A stretch of 64,000 bases of DNA from Berberis thunbergii (GCA_003290165.1 QNQO01000528.1:496001-560000), one strand, 5' to 3'; shown: positions 12,901 through 25,206, counted from the stretch's first letter. The notes: generated by a model not told the origin, from the sequence alone. A program made the numbers and translations.

Positions 12901-15900
12901 ATGGTAAACATTATTTGTACAATAAAGAAATAACTGAAAGAAAAATGCGTGGTCAAATGTTGCTGCAAGAAATGCCTTGGAATGATATTTGGCATAGGGC
13001 GATTCTGTTGTAAGAAGGTAGAAAGGTAGAAAGAGCAATTTATGGTAAGATGTCATTTGTACAATAAAGAAATAAGTGAAAGACAAGTGTTTGGTCAAAT
13101 GTTGCTGATGTCAGATCTTATTGTTGATTGTTTCTTGGTTATTGATGATCTTCATTAAAATTTACTTAAAGATGATATCTCTGATTCTGATTTGCGTCTG
13201 CACTAGCTATCCTGCTTAAAAATCTAGTTTCTTGTTGAAATGTCTGGGTTATTACGATTCTTGTCTTAGCCTTGGAAGAGAAATTGGAGGGTGTTTGGTA
13301 TGCCTTGCATTCTCTTGTAAATACAGTTTCGAATATGTGGTTACTACTGACCAAGACATATCTTAAGACCTAGTTTATATACCATACTAGTATGCACCCT
13401 TTCAAAAATTCATGCATCAGTTTCTTCTCTCTCATTTGCAAGACGAATGGCATTGAAGCTTAAAATGCTTCTGTTTCGTTCTTAATGTTTCCAAAGCATT
13501 ATAATACGAAATGGATGTTCACACTTTGCTCCCTATATTTTTTTCATAATGTTCATTTGTCTATTAGTCAGGTGCACTAGATATCGTTGATTTTCTGATG
13601 CTCTTGCATGTTCATTCACTGACCCAGATTTGGTGCTTTAATGTGTTCAATTTTCATATTAAATCCAGTTCACTTTTTTGTTTGATCCATCTTCTGTGCA
13701 TTTTTTATTCACACGTCAAATATTTGCCTTACTAATTTTAGTTAATAGCTAATCCCAATTTAACTTCTACTTTTTGTTATTTTATTTTGCAGTGGGAAAG
13801 ATGGCGAGTCAGGTCAAGAAGATGATTACATTTTATCGAATCCATATCATTTGGTATATTTTCATTTCATTGAGTTTACAGACATTATCTTATAATGATT
13901 CCTTGAATGTATGGACATTCTTTGTGAACATTTTTCAGGAAACCTATGTGTGAATTGATATTCGGCTAATCTTTGCAAGCAACTTTTGCCTCGTTGCCGA
14001 GCCTGCACTTGGATGGTTTGGCCTGACTTCTTCCAGTCTGCCCATGGACTGGAATTTGAGAAATTATCACCTCTGGCCAGACTTTCTAAGCCTGCAAGCT
14101 TGTTCAAGAGTTATATAACTTCATGGTTGTTATATGATCAGTTTTCAGGATTTGCTAATGATGTCTTTAATCGTGTCATAAATTATTTCTAAGATATGGA
14201 TATCTGGAATAACTTTCTATGCTGTTATTTTGAACAGCTTGGAGTTTTCTCATCACAGGTGTTCCAAGTATCTCCTCGAGAAAAGATTCGAAAGAAACAG
14301 TGTATAATTCTACCTACTTATGTTTTAGCTAAAACTGGTCTTAAACTACACTACTCACAACATCATTTACTGATTCGTCCTTTCATATTGCAGCACCTAC
14401 CTATGACATGGAGAAACAGTGTAACTTAGAAATTGCAGCTCAAATGGCACGTGTCCCATCCACCCAATATGGTAGGTTTCTTCAGTCAACTTATATTCAT
14501 TTTTCTATTCATATCTGTGATTATTTCTCTAGTGGTTTTCCACATAAGTATTTCCTCTTCTTTTTCAGTACGTGTTAATTATTTGGAAGCATCTTCCTTA
14601 GATTAACCAAGCTTAGGGGTCTCATTAGCCTCAACTGGATTGGTGTTCTAAGGAAAATCCTGGAGCCAGTTACCGCATGAAAGAATCGGTTTGAGTGGAT
14701 TTATCCCCATGATATATGCTCTAATAAACGTAATGGTGGTTACTTGTCCAGGGAAGATAATCTAAATAAAATGTTTTAGAAGGGAGGCTCTCGTTTTAAC
14801 TCATTATCTTCTTAATATGTGCATCTTTCTGATTTTAATTCATCACAAGTTGGAGAGTTGTAAACAAATTTTTTTTTTCACTTTCAAAAAAGTAAAAGAA
14901 AAAAATACGTAAATAATACTAAACAATATCAGCCAACTAATGTTAATAAACTCATGCAACATCGTTTCCCTACTGCATATGGGCTGATTTTTTAGAGGGG
15001 AACATTTAATTGTTATAGGGTTGGTCCAGAGCAACTTTGGGACAAAATAGGGAATAGGGAATTAGAACCTTATTGGGTCACCAATTTATTAACTTCAGAA
15101 ACTATCTTCTTCATCTTTCTTATCCACTGCAATGATAGTATTACACGAAAATGATAGTATTATACAAAGGAAATTTCGTGATATCATCGTTAATATCTCT
15201 TTCCCCCATCAACTCCTTTTCTAAACCAATTCAAATACGCACGCTACCGCAAATTTCATATTTCAAGCATTGGGAGTTTGTGCTTCGTTTGATAGTTTTT
15301 TAACAGCGTCACTCTATTTCTACCATTACCAAAAAAAAAAAAAAAAGTGTTTTACATGTATCGTGTCGAATACTCACATTAGACGCTTCATGCTTAGATT
15401 ATCAACTTTTTGCACATATCTTTGAAAAACTTTCAACTCTTTATTAGTGTTACAAGCATATTGTGGAAAGCAAGGAAGCACAAACTCTTCAGAAAACTTG
15501 CCGTATTACTGTCCGACACCGACACTCGCTCGACACACCTTTGACATGCGTCAGACATTTGGTCAATGTGCCGACAGGTGTCAGACACATGGCCAATGTG
15601 GTCGACGTGGCGGATACGCCTCCGATACATTCGAAACTTGGTCAAGACACAGTCAAGACTCAAATACCAACTTTGTTTTATTTTTTTACTTTCAGATGTT
15701 TGCAATTAATAGGGTTGAAAACCGAACCGTCAGTTCGGTTTTTCACCTAAACCGTGAACCGAACCGATCATAAACAAAACCGAACTAAAATTGAATCGAT
15801 TGTAATTTATACAAACCGTAACCAAACCGACTAAAATCAAACTAAAACCAAAAACCCAACCGATCGACTATTTTAAATATATTATATTATTTTATATAAA

Positions 15901-18900
15901 ATATATATTATTTATTATATATATTCGGTCGGTTCGGTTTTGTTGGTTATAATCATATAGAAACCGAAAACTGAACCGATTGGTTCGGTTGGTTTAATCA
16001 GTTTGATCGGTTTTTTGTTCAACCCTAGCAATTAACCACCTAATTTAATGGTTGTTGATCCATCTGAAGCGAACGACTATTTCAATTGTTATTTCAGACA
16101 AATTGGGCAAAAAGCCACTAAAGCATAGAGGTAGTCTATGTTTCTTTTTAATCTTTGTTTCCTCTTCTCTAATTTGCTTATTTTCTCCTCTTTTTCTTCT
16201 CTACTATATTTTTTCTCTACTTATTTTTTTCTTGCAGCAGAGTGTCTTGAACACACTCTAGGAAGGTACTTATTAGATTATTATTTATGTTTATATGATT
16301 TATAAAAAAAATAGTATGACGTATCGCCGTGTCCTTGAGTCCTAATTTTTTGGAAATTGTCGAGTCCGTACCAATGCATCCTTAGTGGAAAGTTAGTAAT
16401 ACATGATACATGAGTAGAAGTATCGACCTAGAAGTGAATGAATGACTATCATTCAAAACTTATTACTAAAAAAAGTAAATAATATTAAAATTTACAAGTG
16501 TATCCCCAACGTATCCCGTATTTTTTTTTTGGCCGGCATGTCCGACACTTTGTATCATTGTCGTTACATAGTTTGATAGAAGTAAAACTCTCAACTTTCT
16601 TAAATTCCAAGTTATTTGCTGCGACAATATACTTTTGTGTACTTATAATGTTGTTGAATTGGCTTTTTCGTGTATGTAGATGGAGATCGCGAGCGTTACC
16701 AATTGGAAGGGTTAATGGAGAGTCCTTCTGTGGATGACGATGGAGAGTGTTTCACCCCCATGCTATTAAATGCTACCTCTCTCAACATTGAAATTTACTA
16801 CAACAAAGCAGTGAATTACACCTTGATGGTTACTTTTGTATCCTTCTTATTCAAGACTTCCAAATTTGGATTTTGCAAAAATAGTACTACAATCTGCTTA
16901 TGAGCATATATTTATTGCTTTGCACTGACATTAGTATTTGGGAAAATAACTCTGGATGGCACTGTGTAGCTAATAGCTTTTCCAAACAATGATACTTGTC
17001 GTGTCATCTATATTTCCACGTGCTTACATATGTTTGGGAGAAGGATGACTGTGGGTGTGGGAGTAGTTTTGGGTGGGAGGCGGTGGTGGGGTGCAGTACA
17101 TCTTTAAGAAGAAAAAAAAAGCTAAAATATCATTACTCTAACAGAGTTCCATTATTGCACTCCTAAAATCATTGATTCATTTTTCGGTGGAGTCCTTAAC
17201 GATTTCGTGCATCAGATCTCTTTCCTACAAGTTCTTCTGTTGATCCGACAAATGGAACACAGCAGCACTCAATCTGTAAGTCCTTTTACTTTTTCTTTGT
17301 ATTTTTTTTAAAAATTTTATTCTGACAATGATCACAAAATCTGTGTATGACTCATTTTCTAAATTTTGGACCCCTAAAAAATTATTTGTAATTCTCAAGG
17401 ACCCCCCATTTCACCATTTTCTTGCACTTTATGAGGTTAGAACTGTCCGAATGGTCTAAATGTTTGACGGTGGTACATGGTTAAGAGACATGCTCAGCCC
17501 ATTAAGAAAGTTATATTCTAGCGAAGTGGCACTTCTTAACAATGTGAAGTTTCTATTGTAAGTTTGATAATCCCCACCCTCTAAAGCACCTGACTTTGTA
17601 GGCAAAGGGCTTGATGCTAATGTAATCAAGTCTTATATGGAGGTCCCCCCTCCCCCACACGCACAACAAAAAAAATAATCTGTACTATTAAAACCAGAAG
17701 GAAATTCTGGGTTTCACCCACTCTTATTTAGTAGACCAGTGGTCCAGATTAAAAGGATTGCAAAACTTTGATTCAGATTATAACATCCCCGTGATCAGAA
17801 ACACCAATGGTTGAGATTAGGTTCCAACCATTATGTTGGTTGGTATCCGTTTGATTAAAATGGAGCGTGGAGATTAGAACTTCAACTCTAACTATCTCGT
17901 CCTCTAGACTTTTATTAATCAATTTGGGAAGCAATTATTCACAATTCTTGCAAACTCATCCCAAACTTTTCATGTTTGCGAGGCACTTCAAACAACTATT
18001 TACAGAAACCAAAAGGGAACAGAGAAATTCAGGTCACTCTAGCAAGTCTTCATCTTCACCGTCAGGCCACCTCATTATTCACATCATTCTAGAATAAGTT
18101 TTATCAATTACTCTCTGTATTTATCACCAAGTTCTTCCCGCCTTTCAAACCAGCATCACTCTAATCTTCTCTCTCAAACTGCACATTACTCAGGTTTTCA
18201 AAGAGATACAATCATTTATCTTCTTGTTTTTTTTTTTTTTGCTCTTTTTAGGGTTTTTCATTTTGTTAAAATTTCTTTTATTAAAGTGAATTGGAGTGAT
18301 TTTGGGCAAATATTGGTGGTTTTGGTTTGGGTTTATGGGTTTCAAATTGGGGGTTGTACCAATTTACAGTGGGAGTTTGTCTGACCTTCGGTTCTCTCTC
18401 TCTTTATTTTGTTTTTTGTTTTTATAATATTAATTCATTCAGTTTGTTTGGTTTCACTTTGCAAATCAGAATTGGGTTTGTGACGATGCTCTATCCCATA
18501 TTAACTTATATCATAGATTCATACATTCCAACTACATTACAATATGCAACTCTTACAGTCTGGGTGATGAATTTTTTCCTCTTGCATTCACATCATTGTA
18601 TATACAACAATCCATGGCACACAATCTTCCTACAACAATCCGGATAAGGAGCTTTCAAGTGAATAACAGATATAGACCACCTTTTATTCAACTACATCTT
18701 CTCCAAGAATATGTGGGGACTATTTCTGGACGAAATTAGGAAGTAGCAAATAGGAGAATAGCAATGTCCGGTTGCTACTGGTCTTTTTTTGTATCATGAA
18801 ATTTTGTTTAAATTAAGACGATATTTTTATACTAACAGTCTAACAATCCACAAGATCATATCACTGTTTCTACTTCTGAGGCTTAATTTCTTATTTAGAT

Positions 18901-21900
18901 TGAAATAGGAGAGACGGAAAACAACAAGAGGTATACCAATTATAAGACAGACAACTTACACTGAAGATCACATAAATAATGAACACCTGATTATTGATAT
19001 TTATGTATTATATTTTGTTGTTCAGATTTTTGTAATTCAACATAATAATATGTGTGTGTGTGTAGTCCGTGTAAAACCCAACTAGCCAAGTTTTGCTAAC
19101 TTAGGCCTCCCATCTGTGTGCTACGAGGATTGTAATTCTGAGCCAATTATTACTATTTGTTGTAATCAAGGCTTTGGTTTCCCAAGTTTTTTTTACTCTT
19201 ATGATGGAGATTGAAGTGTAGTAACACAAAATGTCTGATGAAGAAATATAATTTGATAAATTTGAGGTCAGACATGTCAAATTTAGACTTTCTTACAGAA
19301 TTCTTCAGTTGAAAGATATAAAATATGGATATTATCTGTTATGTCAAAATAGTTTTAGAGAAATCAAAGCCTTTGTTAAACTTTGGTCGTCCACTCAAAG
19401 ATTATTAATTTTTTTTCAATAGGCATTTAAAGTGGACTAGCGCGTGCATCGTCGCGCTTGAAAGATAGTAATAATAATAACAAATAAGTAAAAGAGAGCC
19501 TTGAATCATCTCATGTGCGCTCAACATATCTATTGTGAAAAGTTGTCTTAGTTGATTATATCAGACGTATATACATCAAACTCCTTTGTCCTTCCATATT
19601 CTGAAAGGTTCATTTTTTGTTTTCTTTGTCAGGGAGCAGCTAAAGTTTCAATTTTAGTGATTGGGCAGCAAGCCATCATGGATGCCTATCTTTGCCTTTT
19701 GCATCTAACTGCAGGGATATTAGTTGGTGAGTTTTGTATTATCACTGTTTCAGAATTTCCAAGTTGGTTGGATTTGGTTGCATAGGAATTTTTGCATTTG
19801 GGAATTCTTTAGAGTTAGCTTTGCAGTGGAAGCCATTGCCATTTTTAGGCATTTGGTTTGTGGTGGTGGTTGGGGGGTACTAAATACTAACCAAAAAAAA
19901 AAAATCTCACACCTCTCATAAAGAATGAGTTCCTCTCTGTGATAAGCAAACACACCTTAACTGCTACCTTATAAATTTGCTTGTATTGAGCTGACGTTTA
20001 GGTTTTCCATGAAAACTTTTCAGTGCAAGTGCACCCTTAATGTCTATTAATGGCATATCTTTATCATTTAATGTCATTCACACCTTTAATATCTTTAAGC
20101 ATATCCTCTGTACGAGTTTTTTTTTATTTTTTTATTTTGAGTGTTCAACACTATAATTTTTTATTTAGGAATAATATTTGTGTTCAAGTTAAAGTAGACC
20201 GAGTTGCATTTATGCTTTGTTTTCTTTGATTCTGGACTTGTCTCAGTCATTCAGATTGTCTCGCCCCAGGATTCTGATGACTAGGGTAGGCCTTAAGTTA
20301 TAGAAAATTACCAAGGCATAGTCTTCTAGGTACTGAATTGTCGGCATGCAATTTAACTTGTACTCTCTTGTGAATGTAGCTAAGTATTTTATGTTCCACA
20401 GAAATGATTAAATTATAAGTTTTATTTTATTTTGTTTTTGTTTGAACATATGGATTCTTTTGAACAATGCTCTCAACCATTCATGGTGGATAGTTGTTCA
20501 ACTTATGCAACAAGTCGTTCTTTCTTCACTGCTTGCATCTAGTTTGTTTAACTAATTTATACCGACATTGCTGCTGATGGTTGCATGCAGAATCCCTGTT
20601 TAATGCTTTCGCCACTGCTGCCTTTTTCAAATTCGTTGTCTTCTCCATTTTTGAAATGAGATACCTACTTGCTATATGGAAGGCGAACAGGCCTATGATT
20701 AATGGAGAAGGTTGGGACACAATGAGACGTGAGCTGTCTGTTCTATACAGTCGTTTCTGTAAGTAATCTTGCTGAGTTGAGACTGTTGAGTTTTTCTCTG
20801 GATTGTTCAGGTTATAGATTTCAATTATGCTCAAATAATCTCCAGTAGGCAAAGTTTCTACATAATTTGAGAGTTTGTACCCAAACTTTATACCTAACAG
20901 TACCATGGGTATTTGCAGATGGGATTCTTTTAGGAGGCATATTGATCATGTATCAGCTTCATAATTATCTGCGGCCTATTCTTTTCATCATGTACTCCTT
21001 TTGGATTCCTCAAATAGTCACTAATGTCATACGTGACTCAAGGAAACCATTACACCCGCATTACATACTAGGCATGACTGTCACCCGGCTTGCAATTCCT
21101 TTGTATGTCTTTGGTTGCCCAAACAACTTTATGCGCATTGAGAATGACAAGAATTGGTGTATCTGTTTCGGAGTATTCATGGGTTTCCAGGCATCGGTTC
21201 TTCTTCTTCAGCATTATCTTGGATCTCGGTGTTTTATTCCTCGTCAGGTTTGACCTTCGCCTTGCTCATATCATTTCCATGGTTGCCTCTGCATCAGGTT
21301 TTTGATACACCTGAAATCCACGTGTTTCTATCTGATATAAAAAAAATGTTGGTTTGTGTATATTATTGCTACACCTTTATTCTTGACCTAAATAACTGTG
21401 CCCACTGTCCCACGTGATACAAGATGCTATAAAAAAAACTGTGGCATATATACTTGTAAATGATAGCTTGAATAATTATATTTCTCTAGTGACTGTTCTT
21501 CCGTGCAGGTTGGGTGTTTTTATGAAAACATGCTTGGATTAGTTGCAAGGGAAATTCATTTTTGATCTTTTTTTTTTGGTGACAGATCCTACCAGAGAAA
21601 TATAGTTATTATAGAAGACTCGATTACAATTCAAGTCATACTATTGACTGTGTCATTTGCATGACTGCCATTGATCTTGCACAACGATCTAATGCAGTGG
21701 ACTGCATGGTATTCTCATTTATACCTTATAATTCTCCTCTTGTCCATAACCACAAATATTCAAGATGTGAATATATTCAAACTTGCATATTTTTTGCAGG
21801 TAACCCCATGTGATCATTTCTTCCATTCTGGCTGTTTACAAAGGTGGATGGATATAAAAATGGAATGCCCTACATGCCGCCGTCCCTTGCCACCAGCCTA

Positions 21901-21901
21901 A
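3952..21901 (+). CDS. FLY2: Transmembrane RING E3 ubiquitin ligase, FLY1/FLY2 (FLYING SAUCER) type
   Basis: Fourteen exons assemble without a break into 560 residues: 3952-4089, 10365-10431, 10687-10814, 12339-12451, 13793-13853, 14238-14301, 14394-14471, 16680-16837, 17216-17275, 19633-19726, 20591-20758, 20919-21247, 21586-21708 and 21800-21901. All introns are GT-AG. Order of parts: an N-terminal signal anchor (residues ~11-27), SWGDEW, a luminal domain with WNISGTYRGTW and GVYIWPF, several membrane segments (~265-480), and a C-terminal RING-H2 with Cys508, Cys511, Cys531, His533, His536, Cys539, Cys550 and Cys553, ending CRRPLPPA. The family is related to yeast Tul1; Arabidopsis FLY1 and FLY2 act in the Golgi/endomembrane system and affect pectin methylation in seed mucilage. 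FLY1 versus FLY2 cannot be separated here. ATG 3952 is chosen over ATG 3973 because it is first in frame. Intron 1 is 6.3 kb and full of transposons. Confidence 0.95.
5409..6490. mobile_element. Mutator-like non-autonomous element in FLY-like intron 1
   Basis: The ends are CTAGGCAGTTAAAACAGA and, read inward from the other side, CTGTGCAGTTAAAACGGA: 15 of 18 match. Near-identical TATAGTGG/TGTAGTGG words flank it, consistent with a roughly 9-bp target duplication. Subterminal palindromic TATAACGG/CCGTTATA words are frequent. The middle has repeated GATCGCACGG/AGATCT-rich sequence of unknown origin. No transposase is present. It was later invaded by the hAT MITE at 6254. Confidence 0.65.
6254..6458. 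mobile_element. hAT-type MITE, 205 bp, nested
   Basis: It starts CAGTGGCGGAGTCA and ends with the inverted TGGCTCCGCCACTG. The 8-bp word ACCGGAGT is perfectly duplicated at 6246-6253 and 6459-6466. Internal G-runs and C-runs facing each other (GGGGGGCAAT near 6353, GCAATTGCCCCCC near 6420) allow a hairpin. It has no coding capacity. Removing it and one copy of the duplication restores the palindromic arm of the surrounding Mutator-like element, which proves the order of insertion. Confidence 0.92.
6663..6755 (+). pseudogene. 5S rRNA fragment (5'-truncated pseudogene)
   Basis: About 93 bases match the 3' three quarters of plant 5S rRNA: CACCGGATCCCATCAGAA, then TTAAGCGTGCTTGGGCGA, AGTAGTACTA, CTCCTGGGAAGTC and CGTGTTGCACCCC. 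The first ~27 bases of 5S are missing and an AATAATAAT microsatellite abuts the break. The internal promoter (box A, intermediate element, box C) is largely kept, but two bases at the start of box A are lost and the downstream T-run terminator is absent. It sits alone in intron 1 of the FLY-like gene, in the same orientation. Confidence 0.88.
7914..8004 (+). mobile_element. tRNA-derived SINE
   Basis: A box-A-like word, GGTTGGATAGTTAAGG (7921), is followed at tRNA-like distance by a box-B-like word, GGGTTCTATACCC (7963), the two internal RNA polymerase III promoter boxes. The unit ends in a short A-rich tail near 7995-8003. The body is very short, so it is probably truncated. It lies in intron 1 of the FLY-like gene. 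Confidence 0.65.
12822..13106. repeat. Tandem duplication, two ~143-bp copies
   Basis: Copy 1 (12822-12964) and copy 2 (12965-13106) share GCAAGAAATGCCTTG, GATATTTGGCATAGG, ATTCTGTTGTAAGAAG, TTTGTACAATAAAGAAATAA and GGTCAAATGTTGCT in the same order, with scattered substitutions. It lies wholly within FLY-like intron 4 and does not disturb exons. Confidence 0.9.
15471..16384. mobile_element. Dispersed TIR element, family A copy 1
   Basis: The ends are CAAGGAAGCAC and ATGCATCCTTA, inverted and imperfect, flanked by a perfect GTGGAAAG duplication (15463-15470 and 16385-16392). The 8-bp duplication suggests hAT, but a 9-bp Mutator duplication (8 of 9) is equally possible. Internally it has many GTCCGACAC/GTCAGACAC words and a CT-rich stretch. 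The same organisation recurs at 44900-45808. A 318-bp MITE interrupts this copy. It lies in FLY-like intron 7. Confidence 0.75.
15710..16027. mobile_element. hAT-type MITE, 318 bp, nested in family A copy 1
   Basis: The termini are TAGGGTTGAA and the inverted TTCAACCCTA. GCAATTAA is perfectly duplicated on both sides (15702-15709 and 16028-16035). The interior is built from inverted runs of AACCGAACCG and CGGTTCGGTT, so it could fold into a long hairpin. The paralogous repeat at 44900-45808 lacks this insert at the matching point. Confidence 0.93.
19437..19468 (-). other. Possible Helitron 3' terminus
   Basis: On the minus strand the sequence has a short hairpin (AGCGCG ... CGCGCT) running into CTAG followed by a T, the hallmark of a Helitron 3' end (hairpin, CTRR, insertion before T). 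The 5' TC end, which would lie at higher coordinates in FLY-like intron 9, was not found. Confidence 0.35.
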
Positions 21902-23262
21902 AGTGACCTTGCCTGTAAATTCATTAACACACTAACATTTAGTTTCATGGTAATGAACTCAAATCCATCTTCCCCTCATTTCAAAGTATCTTAAAACATT
22001 GGAGATCCAATTCTTGACATCGTCTCCTACAAACCTCTTTGTTTCAGATGGGCAAACCCACATCCCACTTAAAGATGGGCACGGATAAACTAGATCTTGT
22101 AGAAAGCTATGGGCCACTTTGTTGTTTGCAAGATCCATGTATTATTTTGTACAATTTGTATTGTTTAGATAGCTTTTAGATGACTCTGTAACAATGTCAA
22201 TTCTTTAAGGTTCCACAGATAAAGAGCGTACACTTTGATTGCCATGTTTGTAATGTCAGCTGACAGCCTCAGTTCTCCTGAAGATACATGTCTTCTCTTA
22301 CTTGTTAGATTGTGGAACATCTGCAGTGCAAATTCTGCATCATCCACTTCTTGGTCCAGTGAACAAAAAACTTGAAAATTTGAAGAGTCTTCAGTTCATC
22401 TGTGACTTTACTATTGAATATTTTCAAAATCCTGGTTGAAAACTAATCTTTGCTACAGGTTTGCGATCTCACAGAGAAGACAACAGAAAAGATGCAGTTG
22501 AAGCTCTGGAACCACCTGTGAACGATACTTGCAAGTCGATTCTGGACATGAATTTTCTAACAAAATTCCCTATATATTGTTGAGTTTCTTGACCAAAAAT
22601 AAATAAATAAACTAACCTTGTTCCCTTACTTGAGTAAGCATATAAGAAATCCAAGAATTTGCATTTTTCCTTGCAACCCATTTCATAGAGTGGGTATCCA
22701 TTATTGCATCGTTACAAATAGTTAGATAAAATGATGTAATTATCATAATAAAAGTTGCTAATACCAAATGCTCCAACAACCAACCATTTTAATGGAGGTA
22801 TTTGAGCACACCATCAACATTTTTCCGGACTCGAGCAAATGGGGTCAGGTTGTTAACTCATTTTTGATTGGTAAAGTTGAAATAAAATCATCAGCATATG
22901 AATTATACATACATTGTTTAGCCTGGTGATGTAAGATGAAGATTAAAGGCTCATAATCCTTTATCTTTAGTGTTTAGAGACAAACAAGTATTAACTGAGC
23001 TCAAACACAGCACCACCGAAAGACATTGAATTTAAGTCTCAAAGTGATGAAATAAGCTCGAAATCAAAATGTGAAATTTGTTTAGTGGTTTCCATTAGCA
23101 ACTTTGTTTGGCCATCAAAAAAATTGTAAGAGTCTGACCCACCAGTTGGAATCAACTGTGAAATTTCAGCCCCAACTTAACCACAAAAACATAAGAAAGC
23201 ATCGAGATATACAAAAAACAAGTATCTTGAGATAAACTAACAGTGGAGATTTAAAAAGTTAT
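21902..23262. other. FLY-like 3' UTR and intergenic DNA
   Basis: The first few hundred bases are presumably 3' UTR. A minus-strand open frame at 22165-22347 with an extended coding-like stretch was seen but matches no family I know and has no supporting splice context. Nothing else is recognisable. Confidence 0.4.
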
Positions 23263-23270
23263 ATTTTCTT

Positions 23271-24696
23271 ATGGACTTGGACAATCTCCAACCATCTCTA
23301 CCAGCACCATCTTCCCAAGTCCAAAACTCAATCCACCACCTGCCCTTCGCCCTCTTTGAACCAGCACCACCACTGCCTTCCTTCCCTCACTCCCCTTTCG
23401 AGTTCTATTTTAGCCCTCCACTACAAAAAATATCTCACCTTATATGTTTAAACTCCTCAAACTCTAATAAACAAAATTCTAAAACCAAGTCTCAATAGAC
23501 TCTTGTCCTACCCTCATCAAACTTTCGACCATTTTGAATTTCTACCCTTTTGTTCAATTAATCTAGGCTTCATATTGAATTCATTTCGAGTCTAATCAAG
23601 ATCCTATCTTGTCAATAACAAAAATATTAGTTTTTAACCACCATTGTTACTGCTTAAATTATAGTTTGGTATCTGTCTTCCTCAACAGATCTTCATTAAT
23701 GGAGACAAGAAAGGAGATGAGTATGGGTGTGTGGGTGAAAAAGATTTAAAGATTAGCAGAGATGGGAGGGAGGGACCGAGGTGGTGGTGGAGGTACAATG
23801 AAGCTAGGTGAATGACAGCGCGGTGCTAGTTCAAAATGGGTAACAGGTAGGTATGGAGCGGACCTACTAAGGAGCGATCATCAACTTTTAAAATATTTTT
23901 AGTATATATACTTTAGTTTTTTAAAAAATCGATTATATAATGTAGAATACAATATGTCAATTGTTTATGCAATTATTTAAACATGTCTTTGTTGGTGTAG
24001 TGGTGGGAGGTTTACAATTTTTAGTAAAAGACCCGAATTCGATACTCTTCGACTATATTTTTATTTTATTTTCAATGCAATTTTATTAGTAATTACAAAT
24101 ATTAAAAAATATTTAATTTAATAAAAATTTATTAACATTAAATAAATGAATTGTTTTTCTCTAGTAGTATAAAATCTCTAACAAAAAAATATTTAAGTTA
24201 ATATATAAAATAATAACTGTAAAAATCAATGAAAATATATACCATTAGCCAACTTGTACAAAATTTGAGCTTTATATAATTTTTTTTTATGAAATTGTAT
24301 TATGATCATATTAGGTTCACAAATTTCAAAAAAAAAATTTAACTTCACGAACCTAAATACTTATCCTAATTATTTTTTAAATTAGTTATATATTCTAATT
24401 ATTATACTTATTTGCTCATAGCCAATGTATCAATAGTGACTTTATTTTGTCTTAAAATTAGACTATACTGAATACAAATTGGTATATGCAATGTATTTTT
24501 TATTAGTTACTAGCTCAGGTAGAAAAAAAAAATTTTGATTTTACCATTGATAACTACTATTATCAACTAATAAGTATTTTTCATTTCGCATTCCCTCGAT
24601 TAAAATCCTGGATCCACCCCTGGCGGTAGGTGGTGGGTAGGGTTGTAGATTATGGAAAATGGTGGTGGTGATGGATTGGATGTTGTCCAAGTCCAT
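23271..24696. repeat. Inverted repeat pair, possible foldback or MULE relic
   Basis: ATGGACTTGGACAA at 23271 reappears inverted as TTGTCCAAGTCCAT ending at 24696, and similarity continues inward for about 40 bases with C/A-rich CCACCACC words. The 1.4 kb between the arms includes AT-rich DNA and a hAT-like end, ATCCTGGATCCACCCCTG (ending near 24623), whose partner is unclear. No target duplication was found. Confidence 0.45.
23981..24060 (+). mobile_element. Possible SINE-like or tRNA-like fragment
   Basis: TTGGTGTAGTGG followed by GACCCGAATTCGATAC resembles pol III boxes A and B at a tRNA-like spacing. The match to box B is weak and there is no clear tail, so this is tentative. Confidence 0.25.
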
Positions 24697-25065
24697 CGAA
24701 GAAGAACAATACAAGTTTTTACTCTCCACCATTAGTATGTCACAAGATACATTTTTGTATATTTTAGAGTTTTCTTATGCTTTTGGGATCAAGTTGACGT
24801 AAAGACAATTTGATCAAGAGTAATGGTTTAGTCAAAGGCACGCCCACGTCGTTATTTGGGGCAACAATAATTGGTAACCAATTTTTGGGATTAGAGCTTA
24901 TCAGGTTTTATTTGGGGCCAAAGATAATTGGTAACCAAATTCAATTAGAAAACAAACACCACCTGAGCTTCCAACAATAATTCAGTTCAACCCAATGGCT
25001 GGCTGATTTCAACTCTTCTAGAAGACCAGAGCCCAAATTCAAAAGGCTGAGAGCTTCTACCTGTC

Positions 25066-25206
25066 GAGGAAGCCAGCGAGGAAATCAGCGAGGGAAGGAG
25101 GGGATCGTTCATTTCTTTGGGTTGCGTGTCATCATTTTTATGCATGCATCTCAAGAGAAATGGACGGTCTCCTCCTTCCCTCATTCCCTCCCTCGCTGGC
25201 TTCCTC
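25066..25206. repeat. Hairpin-forming inverted repeat upstream of the ADP/ATP carrier
   Basis: The arms 25066-25101 and 25171-25206 are 36 bases each. The outer 16 (GAGGAAGCCAGCGAGG) and inner 12 (GAGGGAAGGAGG) positions pair perfectly, about 30 of 36 overall, around a 69-base loop. If the leader is transcribed, it would form a strong RNA hairpin in the 5' UTR. Confidence 0.85.

Noticed and set aside
15433..15773. Overlapping open frames on both strands
   Set aside because: They lie inside the family A transposon copy and the nested MITE. The matching region at 44.9 kb does not conserve any of these frames.
22165..22347. Minus-strand open frame with coding-like composition downstream of the FLY-like gene
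   Set aside because: It matches no family I recognise, has no good start or splice context, and may be an old gene fragment.
23840..24627. A complete hAT element ending in CTGGATCCACCCCTG
   Set aside because: The left partner (CAGGTAGGTATGGAGCGGAC) matches poorly and no 8-bp duplication could be found.
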